DNA of 64,000 nt from Hymenolepis diminuta. Its lineage: Eukaryota; Platyhelminthes; Cestoda; Cyclophyllidea; Hymenolepididae. The notes under the pieces were generated by a model, which was not told the origin of the DNA, made no database searches, and saw only the letters and a program-made list of their open reading frames with translations. The stretch is taken from positions 794,814 to 858,813 of the forward strand of contig CAADRB010000038.1 of assembly GCA_900708905.1 (NCBI GenBank), in the 5' to 3' direction. Shown here piece by piece: positions 13,001-24,000 of the stretch. The first letter of the stretch is position 1. Each line of letters starts with the position of its first letter. The position numbers and the translations under genes were made by a program.

Positions 13001-16000
13001 TCAAAGACTTCGCCGTGTTAACAGCATAAAGATTTTACAAGACTTACAACACATCTAGACTATTCTTTGTAGTTACAGACAAGGTGGTCTCCTACCGACA
13101 TCAGGTCATCAATTTCTTCCTACTTCCATTAACAGATTTGGTCTAGTCTCCAAAACGAAGGCGGTAGCTGTTTAACAGCATAGACAGAGTAATCACCCCA
13201 AAGCTGATTAACGCATAATGTTTAATCACTAAAAAGGTCTTTAAATTGCGTCTCACAGGATTTTGAATATTTTGATATTTAACGAATTAGCAAAAGAAGG
13301 ATCTTCATCAGGCTCTGAATATCACCAAGTCGCAATAGCTGCCGAATTTTGGGACTTTTAATTCTATTTGGTCATTTACAGTCACCTTATTATGCTTGAA
13401 GAAAATTCCCAATAGATAAGATGGTAATTACAAAAAGGACAAAATATCAATTTTTTCCAACTTTTTGTTTGTATATGAATAATAGATATAGGAAATTACA
13501 AACAGATATTATATGAGAAATGTTATGTAGATGAGATGGATACAATTGTTTACATTACAACAAACAGTAAAAATAAAACCGTTCTATATTTTTTACTGTA
13601 ACGTGAATTTTAATTGAAATACAACGTAATTAAAGTAGCATTATGCCTACACTGGAAGTAGAAAGGTCCATGACAGTATCAACTTCAACTTTGTGGCATT
13701 TCCAATGCCAACACAGTTCTTTAAATAAACTCACTCAAAACTAACAGACAATTAAACGAAGTTTGCAAAACGAAAAGTAATTGTTGCCAGATCAGGATCC
13801 TAAAAATAATTCCACAGTTTAGAACAAAAGAGGATATTTTAGTCGAGTTAAAATGTTAAGGCAAATGAAAAGCGCATTGTCTAAATAAATTAGACAAATG
13901 GTGGATGCCACATTAAACATTTGTTTAAAGGGAACTAAAGGAGCACTGTTGTTTCAAAAATAGCTAAAAAATTGCATTTTTACTTTGCTTTAAATAGCAA
14001 ACTCACTAATTAGTATATCTGACAAGAAACCTTACCTTCTTATCTTGTTCATCGTCATTTTGATTCCGAGAATTCAACGAATCTACAACTTCTCTGTTTT
14101 GCAAACTCTTCCAAAAGTGGAGATTCCCTATCCAATCACTTGATTGGGGAGATCGACCCCTTGTAAGAGTGTTATAGGTATCCTGTGATTGGAGAGAACT
14201 TCGGTCCGTGGCTGGCGACCCACTACGATACAGTGGTACTGGTGAGTGTCGCAGAGATGGAGATGGGACCTGCTGTCGGAGTAGAATAACATCATTTGAA
14301 TCCGGTCCAGGAAAACTGTTATAATCCACGTGGTCGCTTCCATTTGTGAATGCCGGTGGCGGTGGGATTTCGGGCATATCGGAAGGACTTGACGGTCGAT
14401 TATTTCGATTTCGCTAATAAAATAAGAGTAATAATATTAGTGAAATAATCTTTATATTTTAGCATAAACTTAACTGTGTACCAATTCGAGGCTAGTTTAT
14501 CACTGCTTATGAGAAGATTATCAGTAATAGGCATATATGTTAATTTACGCTTTGGCATTGCTTCATTAATTGCCTATATTATATTTACGGTTCCAGGGAA
14601 TACCTGTTAGGCTTATATTCACGGAACTTCTATAAATCTCCTCGTGCATTTATCAGGTTCTTGACTCGAAGCCAAATAGAAATTCTCAAGCAAATTTTGC
14701 AAAGCACTCATCATGGATTGCATTACCTAGGAGCCTCCAGGGTGAAAAACTCAAATTCTGCTCCCCTCCCCCTCCCTCTTACCAGTCAGAACTTAATCAG
14801 TATGGTTTGTATGGTGTCTGAGGTCTCAGTATCAGGCCACATGTAAAACACTACTTGAGGCACGACTACCTGTGTATAATTGACTTCCGCTTGTAGTCAT
14901 GTCCATCTCGTTTGTCTACCTAAATATTTGCAATGGACAAAACATACTAGGATGTGATCTAGGAATCTTTCGGGTTTTTCGCATATACTTTCCAATGAAT
15001 TAAAATTAGCCAAATCACTCACTGGACACGCGCCAAAACCGTGACCTCTGACGCTTCAGACAAACACATCAACCATTGTGAAAGAAACCCTCTTGGTAAT
15101 CCGCAACACACAATTTCAACTTAAAACTAATTATTAAAAATTGTTGAAGTAGATTTAATTTGAATTTAGGATATTTATTAGTGCTCCTAACTTCATTTTC
15201 AGAAAGCTTATTCTTCCTTTGAATTGCAATCACATCAATGAATTTTGGTAAATGTAAATTTCGGTTTATTCGCATTAAAATAAAACTGTTTTACCGTTAG
15301 AGTTGTCCCCACATACTCAATGTTTGATGATTTTAATTTAGGGAATGAGAGCATGCCGGCTCTTACATTTTCACAACGCATTTATTCTATAGAAAAATTC
15401 AAAATCTCTTACCGAGTTTTCCGAAGCAGCGTTGACTAGATCAGCCTCAACGCTATCCAAATCGCTGACAAGTTTCTTAATTCCTTGTAGCCGGTCAGTT
15501 GCTAAAGTAATATAGGGAAAAGACCATTATACCAGGAATATAAATATGCAACTCTATTTTTCTTCTTCAATTCCACAGTTTATTTGTATGTGCAAATTGC
15601 TACAGTATTAAAACAATAAAGCGATCGTTAATGTTTCAGATTTATGGATTTGGGAAAACTAAACAAGTTTCATAAATTGTTAATAATTTAGCTAATGATA
15701 GCTTGGAAGTTTTCTCTCAAGAAGAGTCAGCATATTTCTCAAATTGGAAACTGTGGGTATCTTCAGCATGAATATTGAAAACAATAGAATATGATGAAGA
15801 TTAATCATTAAAATCAATTAAAACTATCCACTTCTGACCAATAAATACAATCTGGTATGTTGCTGACTTTACTTTCATTATCGAACTGGACTATTTATCT
15901 ACTCACCAGGCTTTTTCGTTATTATTACGATTGAAATAGGGTCAGGTGAAGTAAAAATTTTAAAAGTATGTAATTATCTTTGTATTTATTCTTATCTATT

Positions 16001-19000
16001 TATAATACCATTTGCATAATGTTAAGAATTATAAGAAAATAGAGATCGAGTAATAGAACTTGGACATACTTTTAATTATTGTGTATTATTATCATTATTG
16101 GTCGTTTATATTCACTAAACAGTTGCGAAATAAGTTCAAAAATCCAAAACTCGAAAATCCGTTTATGAAATGAACGTGCTTTATCTAATTAATCATAATT
16201 ATTTATCGACCCCAAATAATAGGGGACGCCTCGAATTTTCCTATGGTTATTCAAATCCTTTAGTCAGCATCGTCTTCCCAGTAAGCAATAAAACGGTTGC
16301 TCGTGAGCCTCATTGGGTTGAAGCAGAACTAAGAAACATCTTACAGTTAAACTGTTGGACACCTTTCATTCTCTCCAATTGTGTTTCAGTTTGGAATTTT
16401 AAACTATAAAAGGTCAAATTAGACTTGTCTGCCACTAGACGAATGGTAGTTATTTCGGAGTTCAAGGTTATGCTAATCATATAATTCGTCAATTTATTCT
16501 CAAAGAGTTTTATCACAATTATAAATCCTTCCATTCTGTATTATTCATTTTCTTGATAGCAAAAGCCTTCATTCTAGTCGTCTGTAATTAGTAAATCAAA
16601 TCAATTTCAGTCATTCCAATCAATTAAAAATTTAGTTAAATTTTATATCCATCAAAAAATCTAACTAACCAGGCTCTGATGACCATCGAACAGTCTTGGA
16701 TTTCGGTTGATGCTGTGAATTCTGTTGATTCTGCTGCAATTGTATATGATTTCCATTTTGTTCATCAAGACCATTCCCATTTGAATTCCTATTAGGCATT
16801 GGAAATTGCTCACCAGGAAAGTAATGATGTACAGGAGAGGTGAGCGGACGAAATTTCCTTTGAGGCGGCTCTGTGGCACTTGGGAAAACTTTCCTTATGG
16901 GTGGTTGGGGATAGCGTCGCTGGGGAGAGATGGTGAATGGTGTTTGAGGATGATTAAGATGAACTGCCGGAAGGGGTCCATCATTTTTCATTGGTCGGAA
17001 AAGCACTCCATCAACTGGCTGTTCTCTAGGAAAAACCAGAGGAGATTGCAAACGTCGTGGCTGACTCGAAGAACATGATTTTAGGGCCTGTAGAGCAAAA
17101 GTTAAAGTTTTACAAAAAGGTCTTGCTTGGAAATAGTTAATATTACTTAATTCGGGCCCTCTGTATCCAACAGAAAAGTATCAAAAATTATCCAAGGGTA
17201 TATCAGGCCTGATCTAGATGTGCTGATGAGGAGGAAAGACGATGAAATGCAACTGAAATTTATCTCATTTTTTGGTAAGAAGCACAGTTGAAATGATTTC
17301 CTCTACTCACCCAAATGTCACTTGTGTTATTCTATTTTTATTTGTATGATTAAATATCAACAGCTGGAGTTTGTACATGTTTTTTATGATTTTATAATTA
17401 TATAAACGTGTTGGCTTCCCTTATACTAGTACCATATCATTGCAGCAATCATCAACAAATTAGCCAGAATTAATTTAATTTAGTTAATAGAAAAGAAGTG
17501 CGAGTTTCTGCATGTAGTCTTTAAAATATACTTCAAATTTCGTTTAATTTTTACCACGTGTAAGCATAGACTTTTGTATTAGATGAGATAAGGGACGGAT
17601 AAATGCAATGATTTCCTAAGAGTTCCTCTTGTATTTCGTTTCCTGAAAGTCATTTTTCTATCGATGTTAATCAATTGTGCTAGTATTTGATTTCCTTAAA
17701 AATGAATTTCAGTATTCATCATTATTTAAAACTCTATTTCACCAAAGCTTATACGCTCTAGTTTCCACTTATTTGAAATAACAAAAATTAACTTTGGAAT
17801 AATGCTGCATAAAACTTTTTATTACGCGTCAGAAATTTATTGACGGGTGTTTGATTGTTCAGTTTATTTAATGACAAGAATCTCAGTAGAAGAATTCAAT
17901 TTTTTGCCATTTTAGAATACTCCAACTTGACGGAGAACATTACTGAATACTCATTTTTCCCTTTATTTAAGAATAAAGGGAATATAACAAAATAAAGGGA
18001 AAATAAATATTTTTTTAAAATGTGAAATAGAAGCAACCCTCCATGATGTTTGGTGATCGCAGCAGGCAAACCAGTTGGCTTAATTCAGCCTTACTATTTA
18101 ATTACCTAATCAGAAAACATAATGGACTGATGGAAAATATTTATCTAAAATCGTTTGTATTGTTAATTGATAAAAAGTTACGCTTTTAAGAAAATTAATG
18201 GTATTGATTTAAGACCACTTTAAATCAATCTTTTACATCTGGTCCAGGTGATCGATTATGCTCATATTAAAAACATGATCTGAACTGGAAGATACATGAT
18301 TTTCAACATTCCATCGGTTTGATTTTCTCATCGTAGGTAGAGAAAGTTAATTTTGTTCGCCATATAAATTTAAGGCTAATTAGGACAGCTGCATCAGCTG
18401 TTAGTTTTGCAGATGAATACTTACTTTCACTTGTACTTTGACGGTGATATATATCAAAAAATATTTCGAATTTATTTCATAAAAGAAATTGCCCAGTTAG
18501 GGCGGTGGCACCGCCTTCATCTGCAAACCTACCCAGCGCTTAGCTGGTGAATTTGCGCTGCTTTGATGCAACTGAATTGTAATTTCTTTTAATTTCTTTA
18601 TTAATTAACAACTTCAGTTTAAGTAACCTAACTGACGCGGTTTGAATATAAGGCTTTATTTACTTGTGATCGTTTCAATAAACCCGTTTTTCAAAGTTGA
18701 ATACCGCACTCAGTCTAGATTAACAAGAGAAACTTAAATAGACCTCCAATTACTCAAATATAAATTCTTTTCTTCAAAAAATCAGAATTTTGTGCCTTTT
18801 GGTGAATCCTCACTTGGCAGATGATGGTGCTATTTCTCGTAAAAATCTTTCATTTATTTTCTTCTTTTCTCTAGTATTTTTATTTTTTCACCTTATAGCC
18901 TACCTATAATGTATTTGCCTTATACGTTTAAGGTTAACATATCACAAAGAAAATGACTTGTGTTCGATTACTTAAATGCATGTTTTGCCTAGGAGCAAAC

Positions 19001-20767
19001 ATTACAATTAATCAAGCACTCAAATTTAGTCTTAAATATAAATGAAAATGAGTCTTCAATACACATTTAAATCAATAATTACCAGAGGATTTCTAATACC
19101 CGCTATGTGTTGTATCGATTAATTTCATTTAAATTCTTTAATTGGTTTTCACAAGGTCTATTTCTCAAATTTAACTAGGAGCACACACATATCACAGGTG
19201 AGGAAACGAAATATAATACTTGAATATCAGATATGTGAATAATAGATGCAAATAAACAATTATCGATTCTAGAAAGCTTAAATCACAACCTATTGAATAA
19301 ATCAAATCTATAATTAAAATATATAATTAAGCATTTTTTGTTTTAAGAAATGTAATTCTCAACTAGAATTTTTATGCTAATAAACTTATGGAGAAATTCG
19401 CTTTTATAAGTGAGCTTGTCCATTAACCCACTATTCTATGTATCGATGGGCACCGAATCCGAGACCTCAGACGTTGTTTGCTCTGAAGAACAAACACTGG
19501 CTAACTTTACACTATATTCAAGTGGCATGGTTTTCTTCTCTAATTAAGTTTCATACCATTTTTTATTTGAAAAAATTTTCGATCCCATTTGGATAAGTGT
19601 TAACAATTGGTTTCCTTAATTGAATCCGTTCTTTTGAGAAACTCATATTCATTCATCGCACTCAATAGTGCGTTTGCCCATTCCAGTCACTAAGCGAGGA
19701 CCAATGACTTTTAACCTCTGAATCGGCAGAATTGCACGTTGCTCTCTTCACCATCTGTGTAAAATATTAACATTATAGTTTGAATAATCGATTATAAATA
19801 AAAGTAGGCTTACTGGTAGTACTACGTATTGGAAATGGGATATATTAACCAAGTTGATGACCAAATGGATAGTAAACATACAAGCTGCAAAAATTAGATA
19901 ATTTACCATCATATTCTTAATTCTATTATGCCATTCATAGATTTAGTAATGGAAAGATTAATTAAGTATAAACCTTGGGAAACTTTTAGATTATTCTTCT
20001 TATCAATTATTATCTGATAAATGCTTCGTCTATTCCCATGAGTTGCCTAATTTTTAAAAAAAAAGTAATGAAAGAAATGATCTGGCATCTTCGTAGAACT
20101 GAGTGCGATAACTTTGATTCTTAAATTACAGTAGATAAACGTTTTTATCCAAATCATCGGTAGGCTCAACTTGTTAAAAACCGTTCATTTAGTGGGTAAT
20201 TTATTGAAAAATAATAATATCTTATGATAATTCCAAAAAATCTATTGAAAACATTGATCAATGTGCTTTTGGATAGAGAGAAGCCTTTGTGGAGCCTCTT
20301 ATTGGTCAAATTCTAATACTTCGTTTGATCATTCCATTCATTGAATGTTGGACGTCAATTTCGTGATCTACAATTTTATAGACATACACGTTACCGTTCC
20401 GCCAGCTGTTGAATAATCTACCCATACCAAAAAATCTGGATTATGATAACTGCTTCTCCATTCTACGAAATTGACGTTTTAAAGCAATTCCGAGAGTTAT
20501 CATTCAGAGGTAAAGTGATACTTCAGCATCCTAAAATAATTAAGCCAGTAAATTTTTCTACAATATCTCACCATTCGATTCTTCAAGCAAATTCGACAAG
20601 AGATTCTTTATTATAATGAATTATAAATACTTATTCAAGGGCTTAGTATATCTCTACTAGAATATGAAATGGATAATTTTATCTTAATGCATTAAATTTA
20701 CCCGTTGTAGATTATCAAGTTTAAGCAGCCACTCATCAAGATCCTGAATAGTTCCATTATTAGCCAT
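405..20767 (-). CDS. MRL-family adaptor (MIG-10/RIAM/lamellipodin-like), 5' part of gene, 10 exons, runs off the left edge
   Basis: MRL proteins bind Ras/Rap GTPases and phosphoinositides at the plasma membrane and recruit talin and Ena/VASP to control actin and adhesion. I joined ten minus-strand exons: 20767-20702, 17087-16670, 15501-15413, 14413-14036, 11558-11399, 8865-8744, 8232-8089, 6591-6481, 1460-1359 and 759-405. Every junction is GT-AG and every phase matches, giving about 648 residues. Residues 1-22 carry a helix (DLDEWLLKLDNL) like the talin-binding helix of RIAM/lamellipodin. Residues 23-317 are proline/serine-rich with a short coiled stretch (163-191). RA is about 318-411, PH about 424-530, and the post-PH segment starts at 531. 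The RA-PH tandem plus the N-terminal helix favours MRL over Grb7/10/14. The C-terminal proline-rich tail is outside the window. Introns run 0.5-5.0 kb; the 5 kb one contains the first N gap. Confidence 0.85.
1359..1460 (-). CDS. MRL gene exon 9 (C-terminal helix of the PH domain)
   Basis: A 102-base exon too short for ORF prediction, found by its TTTTTCAG acceptor and GTAAGA donor. It encodes 34 residues (PHSVVKMDPHMVRAFCAANE, then ESLRIWCSLLRIIL). The invariant PH-domain tryptophan sits in LRIWCSLLRI, matching LHQWVNGIRIAKYG of lamellipodin. Phase 0 at both ends fits exons 8 and 10. Confidence 0.8.
1461..6480 (-). other. Intron 8 of the MRL gene (5 kb, contains an assembly gap)
   Basis: AT-rich intronic sequence with the N gap at 4544-4593. 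A GC-richer island at about 2520-2780 contains a 64-codon minus-strand frame (2395-2589), which I do not regard as an exon. I see no other recognisable exon or transposon protein. The remaining introns of this gene (760-1358, 6592-8088, 8233-8743, 8866-11398, 11559-14035, 14414-15412, 15502-16669, 17088-20701) are also AT-rich, with only simple repeats and SINE-head remnants. Confidence 0.5.
4544..4593. other. Assembly gap (50 Ns)
   Basis: Exactly 50 N characters, probably a placeholder for a scaffolding gap of unknown size. It lies inside an MRL intron. Confidence 0.95.
6481..6591 (-). CDS. MRL gene exon 8 (middle of the PH domain)
   Basis: The exon encodes 37 residues in phase 0 between a TTCTTGCAG acceptor and a GTAAAT donor. 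The sequence ISELVRVTAFGEHLHLYTTS and TPTPYGFVLK corresponds to the DLVCFLQLDHVNVYYG and APTDYCLVLK segments of the lamellipodin PH domain. Confidence 0.8.
7027..7056. repeat. (AT)n microsatellite
   Basis: An uninterrupted run of about 14 AT units within an MRL intron. Confidence 0.9.
8089..8232 (-). CDS. MRL gene exon 7 (RA-PH linker and first PH strands)
   Basis: A 144-base exon encoding 48 residues in phase 0. After the linker DILEKDGANRLPPF comes the PH-domain opening KDYLYILRPNNKWKRRYCVL and RSSGLYASKK. This fits the PH consensus G.L.......WK.R.F.L..sgL.Y. The basic KWKRR lies in the beta1-beta2 phosphoinositide-binding loop. The linker from the RA domain is shorter than in the vertebrate proteins. 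Confidence 0.85.
8744..8865 (-). CDS. MRL gene exon 6 (second half of the RA domain)
   Basis: This 122-base exon runs from a CTTTTTCCTGCAG-type acceptor to a GTGAAT donor, phase 1 in and 0 out. Its product reads ERCFEDDEVVRDCVLSW then LIFFEERQDLFGIFEDPQ. It matches the family signature ERxFEDHE..V..LL.W..D..N.L.F.ER...Y.LFKNPQ at the end of the RA domain in MRL proteins. This is the strongest single piece of evidence for the family. Confidence 0.85.
11399..11558 (-). CDS. MRL gene exon 5 (first half of the RA domain)
   Basis: The exon encodes VVLRIHQPDRTTKAVYVQSR followed by a helix and LVEKVPSMKL. This is the ubiquitin-like beta-hairpin and helix of a Ras-association domain and aligns with the KLVIRVHMSDDSSKTMMV start of the lamellipodin RA domain. 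The acceptor is TTTTCAAG (phase 0) and the donor GTAAGA (phase 1). The open frame continues further upstream, so a longer exon from the CTTATTGAG site is possible, but the chosen site gives the better alignment. Confidence 0.8.
14036..14413 (-). CDS. MRL gene exon 4 (Ser/Pro-rich linker before the RA domain)
   Basis: A 378-base exon encoding 126 residues, phase 0 at both ends, from a TTTTATTAG acceptor to a GTAAGG donor. The sequence is rich in Ser and Pro (for example PEIPPPPAF, RGRSPQSSDW) and ends in the charged run NDDEQDKK. That run joins the first strand of the RA domain in exon 5. It is likely disordered and may carry proline-directed phosphorylation sites. Confidence 0.75.
15020..15082 (-). 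repeat. Degenerate tRNA-like SINE head
   Basis: On the minus strand the segment carries an A-box-like stretch followed about 30 bases later by GAGGTCACGGTTTTGGCGC, a decayed B box. The arrangement and the word AGAGGTCACGG are shared with the better copy at 45.4-45.7 kb. It lies in intron 3 of the MRL gene. Confidence 0.35.
15413..15501 (-). CDS. MRL gene exon 3 (short coiled-coil segment)
   Basis: This 89-base exon sits between a TTACTTTAG acceptor and a GTAAGA donor. It enters in phase 1 and leaves in phase 0. It encodes about 29 residues, including GIKKLVSDLDSVEADLVNAA, a short acidic helix. The pattern resembles the LDALMADLCSIEQEL segment that follows the talin-binding helix in lamellipodin. 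It is too short for long-ORF detection. Confidence 0.75.
16670..17087 (-). CDS. MRL gene exon 2 (proline-rich, low-complexity region)
   Basis: The exon begins after a CTCTACAG acceptor in phase 0 and ends at a GTTAGT donor in phase 1, 418 bases. It encodes about 139 residues rich in Pro, Arg, Asn and Gln, including several PxxP stretches (PQRRYPQPPIRK) and a Gln/Asn tract (QLQQNQQNSQ). Such unstructured sequence is usual between the N-terminal helix and the RA domain in this family. The phase fits exons 1 and 3. Confidence 0.75.
19437..19503 (-). repeat. Degenerate tRNA-like SINE head
   Basis: The minus strand reads TTAGCCAGTGTTTGTTC, then about 15 bases on GAGGTCTCGGATTCGGTGCC. These resemble the A and B boxes of a tRNA-derived element and the heads at 45.7 and 58.8 kb. 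Located in intron 1 of the MRL gene. Confidence 0.4.
20702..20767 (-). CDS. MRL gene exon 1 (start codon, talin-binding-like helix)
   Basis: The start codon at 20767-20765 lies in a strong context (ACCATGG on the minus strand). The exon encodes 22 residues ending DNLQR and stops at a GTAAAT donor in phase 0. The acidic amphipathic pattern LDEWLLKLDNL resembles the LDxxLxxLD helix near the N-terminus of RIAM and lamellipodin that binds talin. It follows directly downstream of a CCAAT-box promoter region. Confidence 0.8.
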
Positions 20768-21058
20768 GGTGTCACACGTAGATTTTAACTTCTGGAAGGA
20801 TAATCCCCCTTGTGGAGAGAACTTTCAATCTGCCGACATACTACAATCCTCCGGAACGATAGAACACACGACTATGAGCCGGAAAGTGTCTGTTTAGCAC
20901 CATCACAAGCGCACACGCAATCGCTCACGCCTGATTGGCTTTCACTCACACGTCACCTGATTGGTTGTTTACCTGGGGCGTTGGCTGCGCCAGACGCTAC
21001 GTACTACGAGCATAGGGGTTGCGAGTCTGGGAAACAAGCAGAGATGAGGAGGATTTAA
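20768..21058 (-). promoter_or_regulatory. Promoter region of the MRL gene, with two CCAAT boxes
   Basis: About 290 bases immediately upstream of the start codon are much richer in G+C and CpG than the surroundings. They contain two CCAAT boxes on the minus strand (20934-20938 and 20960-20964), about 170 and 195 bases before the ATG. A TGACGTG-like element lies between them. I see no clear TATA box. An open frame on the plus strand here (20810-21058) is a by-product of base composition. Confidence 0.55.
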
Positions 21059-24000
21059 AAACAGGAAAAGTGTAAAAATTTCGGTCTAAACAGCCCCACA
21101 AACACTGCTATCCTATCCTCTGATGATGAGTACATCTATTAACAGTTTCTAAAACAGAATCAGTCTCTGCTCTTTCTCACATATTATTCATAAAAAAACA
21201 CGAAAGACTTGCAGCATGCAATTATGCAAATACAAAGAAGAAGGAGTTGGGATTGAAGTTGGTGCAAAAACTGTCCTGAATATTAAAATAAATTACTGGG
21301 TTGATCAAAATTTATTGCGTTCAAACAAACAAACATTAAATTATTATTCTGATGAGATATGAACAGAATTCTTTCGTAAAGATCACATAACAAATACTTT
21401 ATTTTATTTTCCTGTTCTGAATTTGGTTCTTAACTCCATTCAAGTTCGGGTAACCATAACTACCAAAATAAAAGGCAACAATATCTTTATAGCTGTTTTT
21501 GTTGCCGCAAAATTTTCTATAAATAAAATTTGAAAATAACTACCCTTTAAATAACAAATATATAGTTGGCCAATAATTAGTTTAATTAGGTGGTTGATTA
21601 GCTTTTGTTTCTTTGCACCGTTCGGAACTATGATATCGAAACAGAAGTGGCAGAAAATAAATTCTGAAATAAATAACCTTTTAAATCACCACGTTTTAGA
21701 AATTAGGAAAGGTTCATTTGAACCCATACCAACTGATAGCTTTTTAGAAGGGACCATTTGGTGAAGATAGCGGACAAACTACTTAATATAATCGTCTGAT
21801 AAAAGAGCTCTACACATATCAGATATGAAATCGATGAGTGGTCAAATTTTGAAATTTGAACTTTGAAACTGGCTAGTACTTGGTAAATTATATCCGTTAA
21901 GAATAAATAGAACAAACTGGCAAATCAGCACTTTAAATTTTGATGCATTAGCTACACTCTTTATCAAAAAAGTTTTTTTCCTGGTATTAAAATTTTTTCA
22001 TTATTAAGCGGCGCAAAAACCTTATTACTTCCCCGTAATTGATAATAACCGTGAGTTAACAAATATGTAGAAAATTTTCTGCCTTCTGCTTTTGAATGAT
22101 TAAAATCTTTTATTGCCCACACTGTACATTTTGCTTTCCCAAAGAAAGAGAAAATTTTCCTATTTCTTCAAACATACAATTTAATGCAACTTATGTCTCC
22201 TTTGCCCCTGCTCTGGTACTCTTTTCTCTCAACATAGATAGAGTGGTCATTTTCGCGCTGTGTGAATGCAGTACTTACTTCGCTATGGTGATGGAAAAAC
22301 TCGGTTCTCAAATCTTGAAGGTCAATGGAGGGCAGTTAAATAAATGCCCGCTGCATTCACATACATTTTATGCAAATAAATAAGGGAAATTTAAATGCTT
22401 GCTTTAAGAAAAGGATAATGTGGTTAAAATAATGCATGAATTGTTTCTTCTTCCATCGAAATATAATTAAATGTATTTATCTATTCACTTACTTCTAATT
22501 ATTCATGCAAGAGACTTTTAAAAGATTTGAAATTACTTTTATTATTATATCGTGAACTACTGTACTTGTTTTACTAAGTGAATTAATGTTTAATAGAATT
22601 TTATTTGGAAGGGGGAAAATAAGTGCTATTTTGGAGTAATTCCCTACTAATGTTCTCCTTTCAGTGTAAGTTTACTTAAAACTTGAATGCTGAAATTATT
22701 TAAGATTTATTGACAGGGTAAAAATATATACCTATTGCATTCTTCCCTTAGCTATCTTTTCAATTTTTCCGCTCTGGATTAAATCGCTTCGCTATCGTAT
22801 TTGTGCTGTATTATTTCTCTTCTACTCTGAATACCAGACAATGCTTTGAACCCTAGTTATAATTTTACCTCACCTCATGAAAACAATAGATGATATACTC
22901 TCCAAACGGAACGACTGATGATTTATCACAACAATCTTCAAGCCATTTTAGTAAATTCCATGTTAATTTTAATTTTATGAGAGAGGATGAACATTTTTTT
23001 AAAGTTCCAAATCAAGAGGTTCTTTTGTACAAAATTTACCTCCAGTTTTCGACAATGAGCTGAAAGCGATATGCTAAATGATAATAATTTGTTTTATATT
23101 TGAATAATTAAAAAATTGATATCAATAATGAAGCTGCAGCTAAGTTGTCGGGTACACTTGATGCCTATCAAAATATTGTCATTGAAATATTGATAAAACT
23201 TTTGTACCAGAATAAAGTCTTATTAGAATGGCCAATACACTCAATACAAGTAAAGTGGAGATAAATAACGCCATAAAAATTCCCTTATAATGTTATTTGT
23301 CCAAATCTTTGTTTATTTTGTTCATTTTGGTATTTAGAAGCTCTGTGGAAACGCAACACAGTAAATCATTTATTGCCTCTAGTTACCAATTTTAAAATAA
23401 GCCTTCTGCAATTATTAACCGACTAATTTGAAATTTTAAGATTTATTCTAAGTTTTAAGCAATATAAACCTGCAGTGCAATTAATTGGAGTCATTATAAA
23501 ATTTCTGCAAACTTTTGTAACAAATGTTGGCAACTAAACATATTTATAACTCTAATCCCTGCCAAATTTGAATAATTTCCAAAGTTACAAGTTCAAGTTT
23601 GTTAATTCTGATTGACACATAATGGCAAGAATTCCCATTCTAAAAGCATATTCTGTAAAATAATTCAAACTAGCATGTACTTTGAGGATAATAACAAATT
23701 GTGACCCTAATTTGCACTTGCAGCTAATTTCTTACATGAGACATTGTGACTGGACAGTTATTCATATTCGACTTTTTTCTCCTCTTAAAATAAACTGAAT
23801 TTGTTTAGGGAATAATCAAATGGGATATTACATTCAACCACAAATTATCGTTTGTGAACATTTAGCACCTAGCAAAATTCTTATTTAAACGGATAAATTC
23901 AGATACCTTAAACCAGAGGGTTCTGAAACATCTGTAGTATGCACATGCTAACTTTTACTCTGCGCGTTCTAATTATATGTTGATTTGTTATAGCTGGGCA

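Noticed and set aside
17208..17260. Hammerhead-ribozyme-like words (CTGATGAGGAGG...GATGAAAT)
   Set aside because: CTGATGA is present, but no stem II can form before a GAAA and the conserved cleavage context is missing.
20810..21058. Plus-strand 82-codon open frame as a gene
   Set aside because: It coincides with the CpG-rich promoter of the MRL gene, has no domain, and is explained by base composition.
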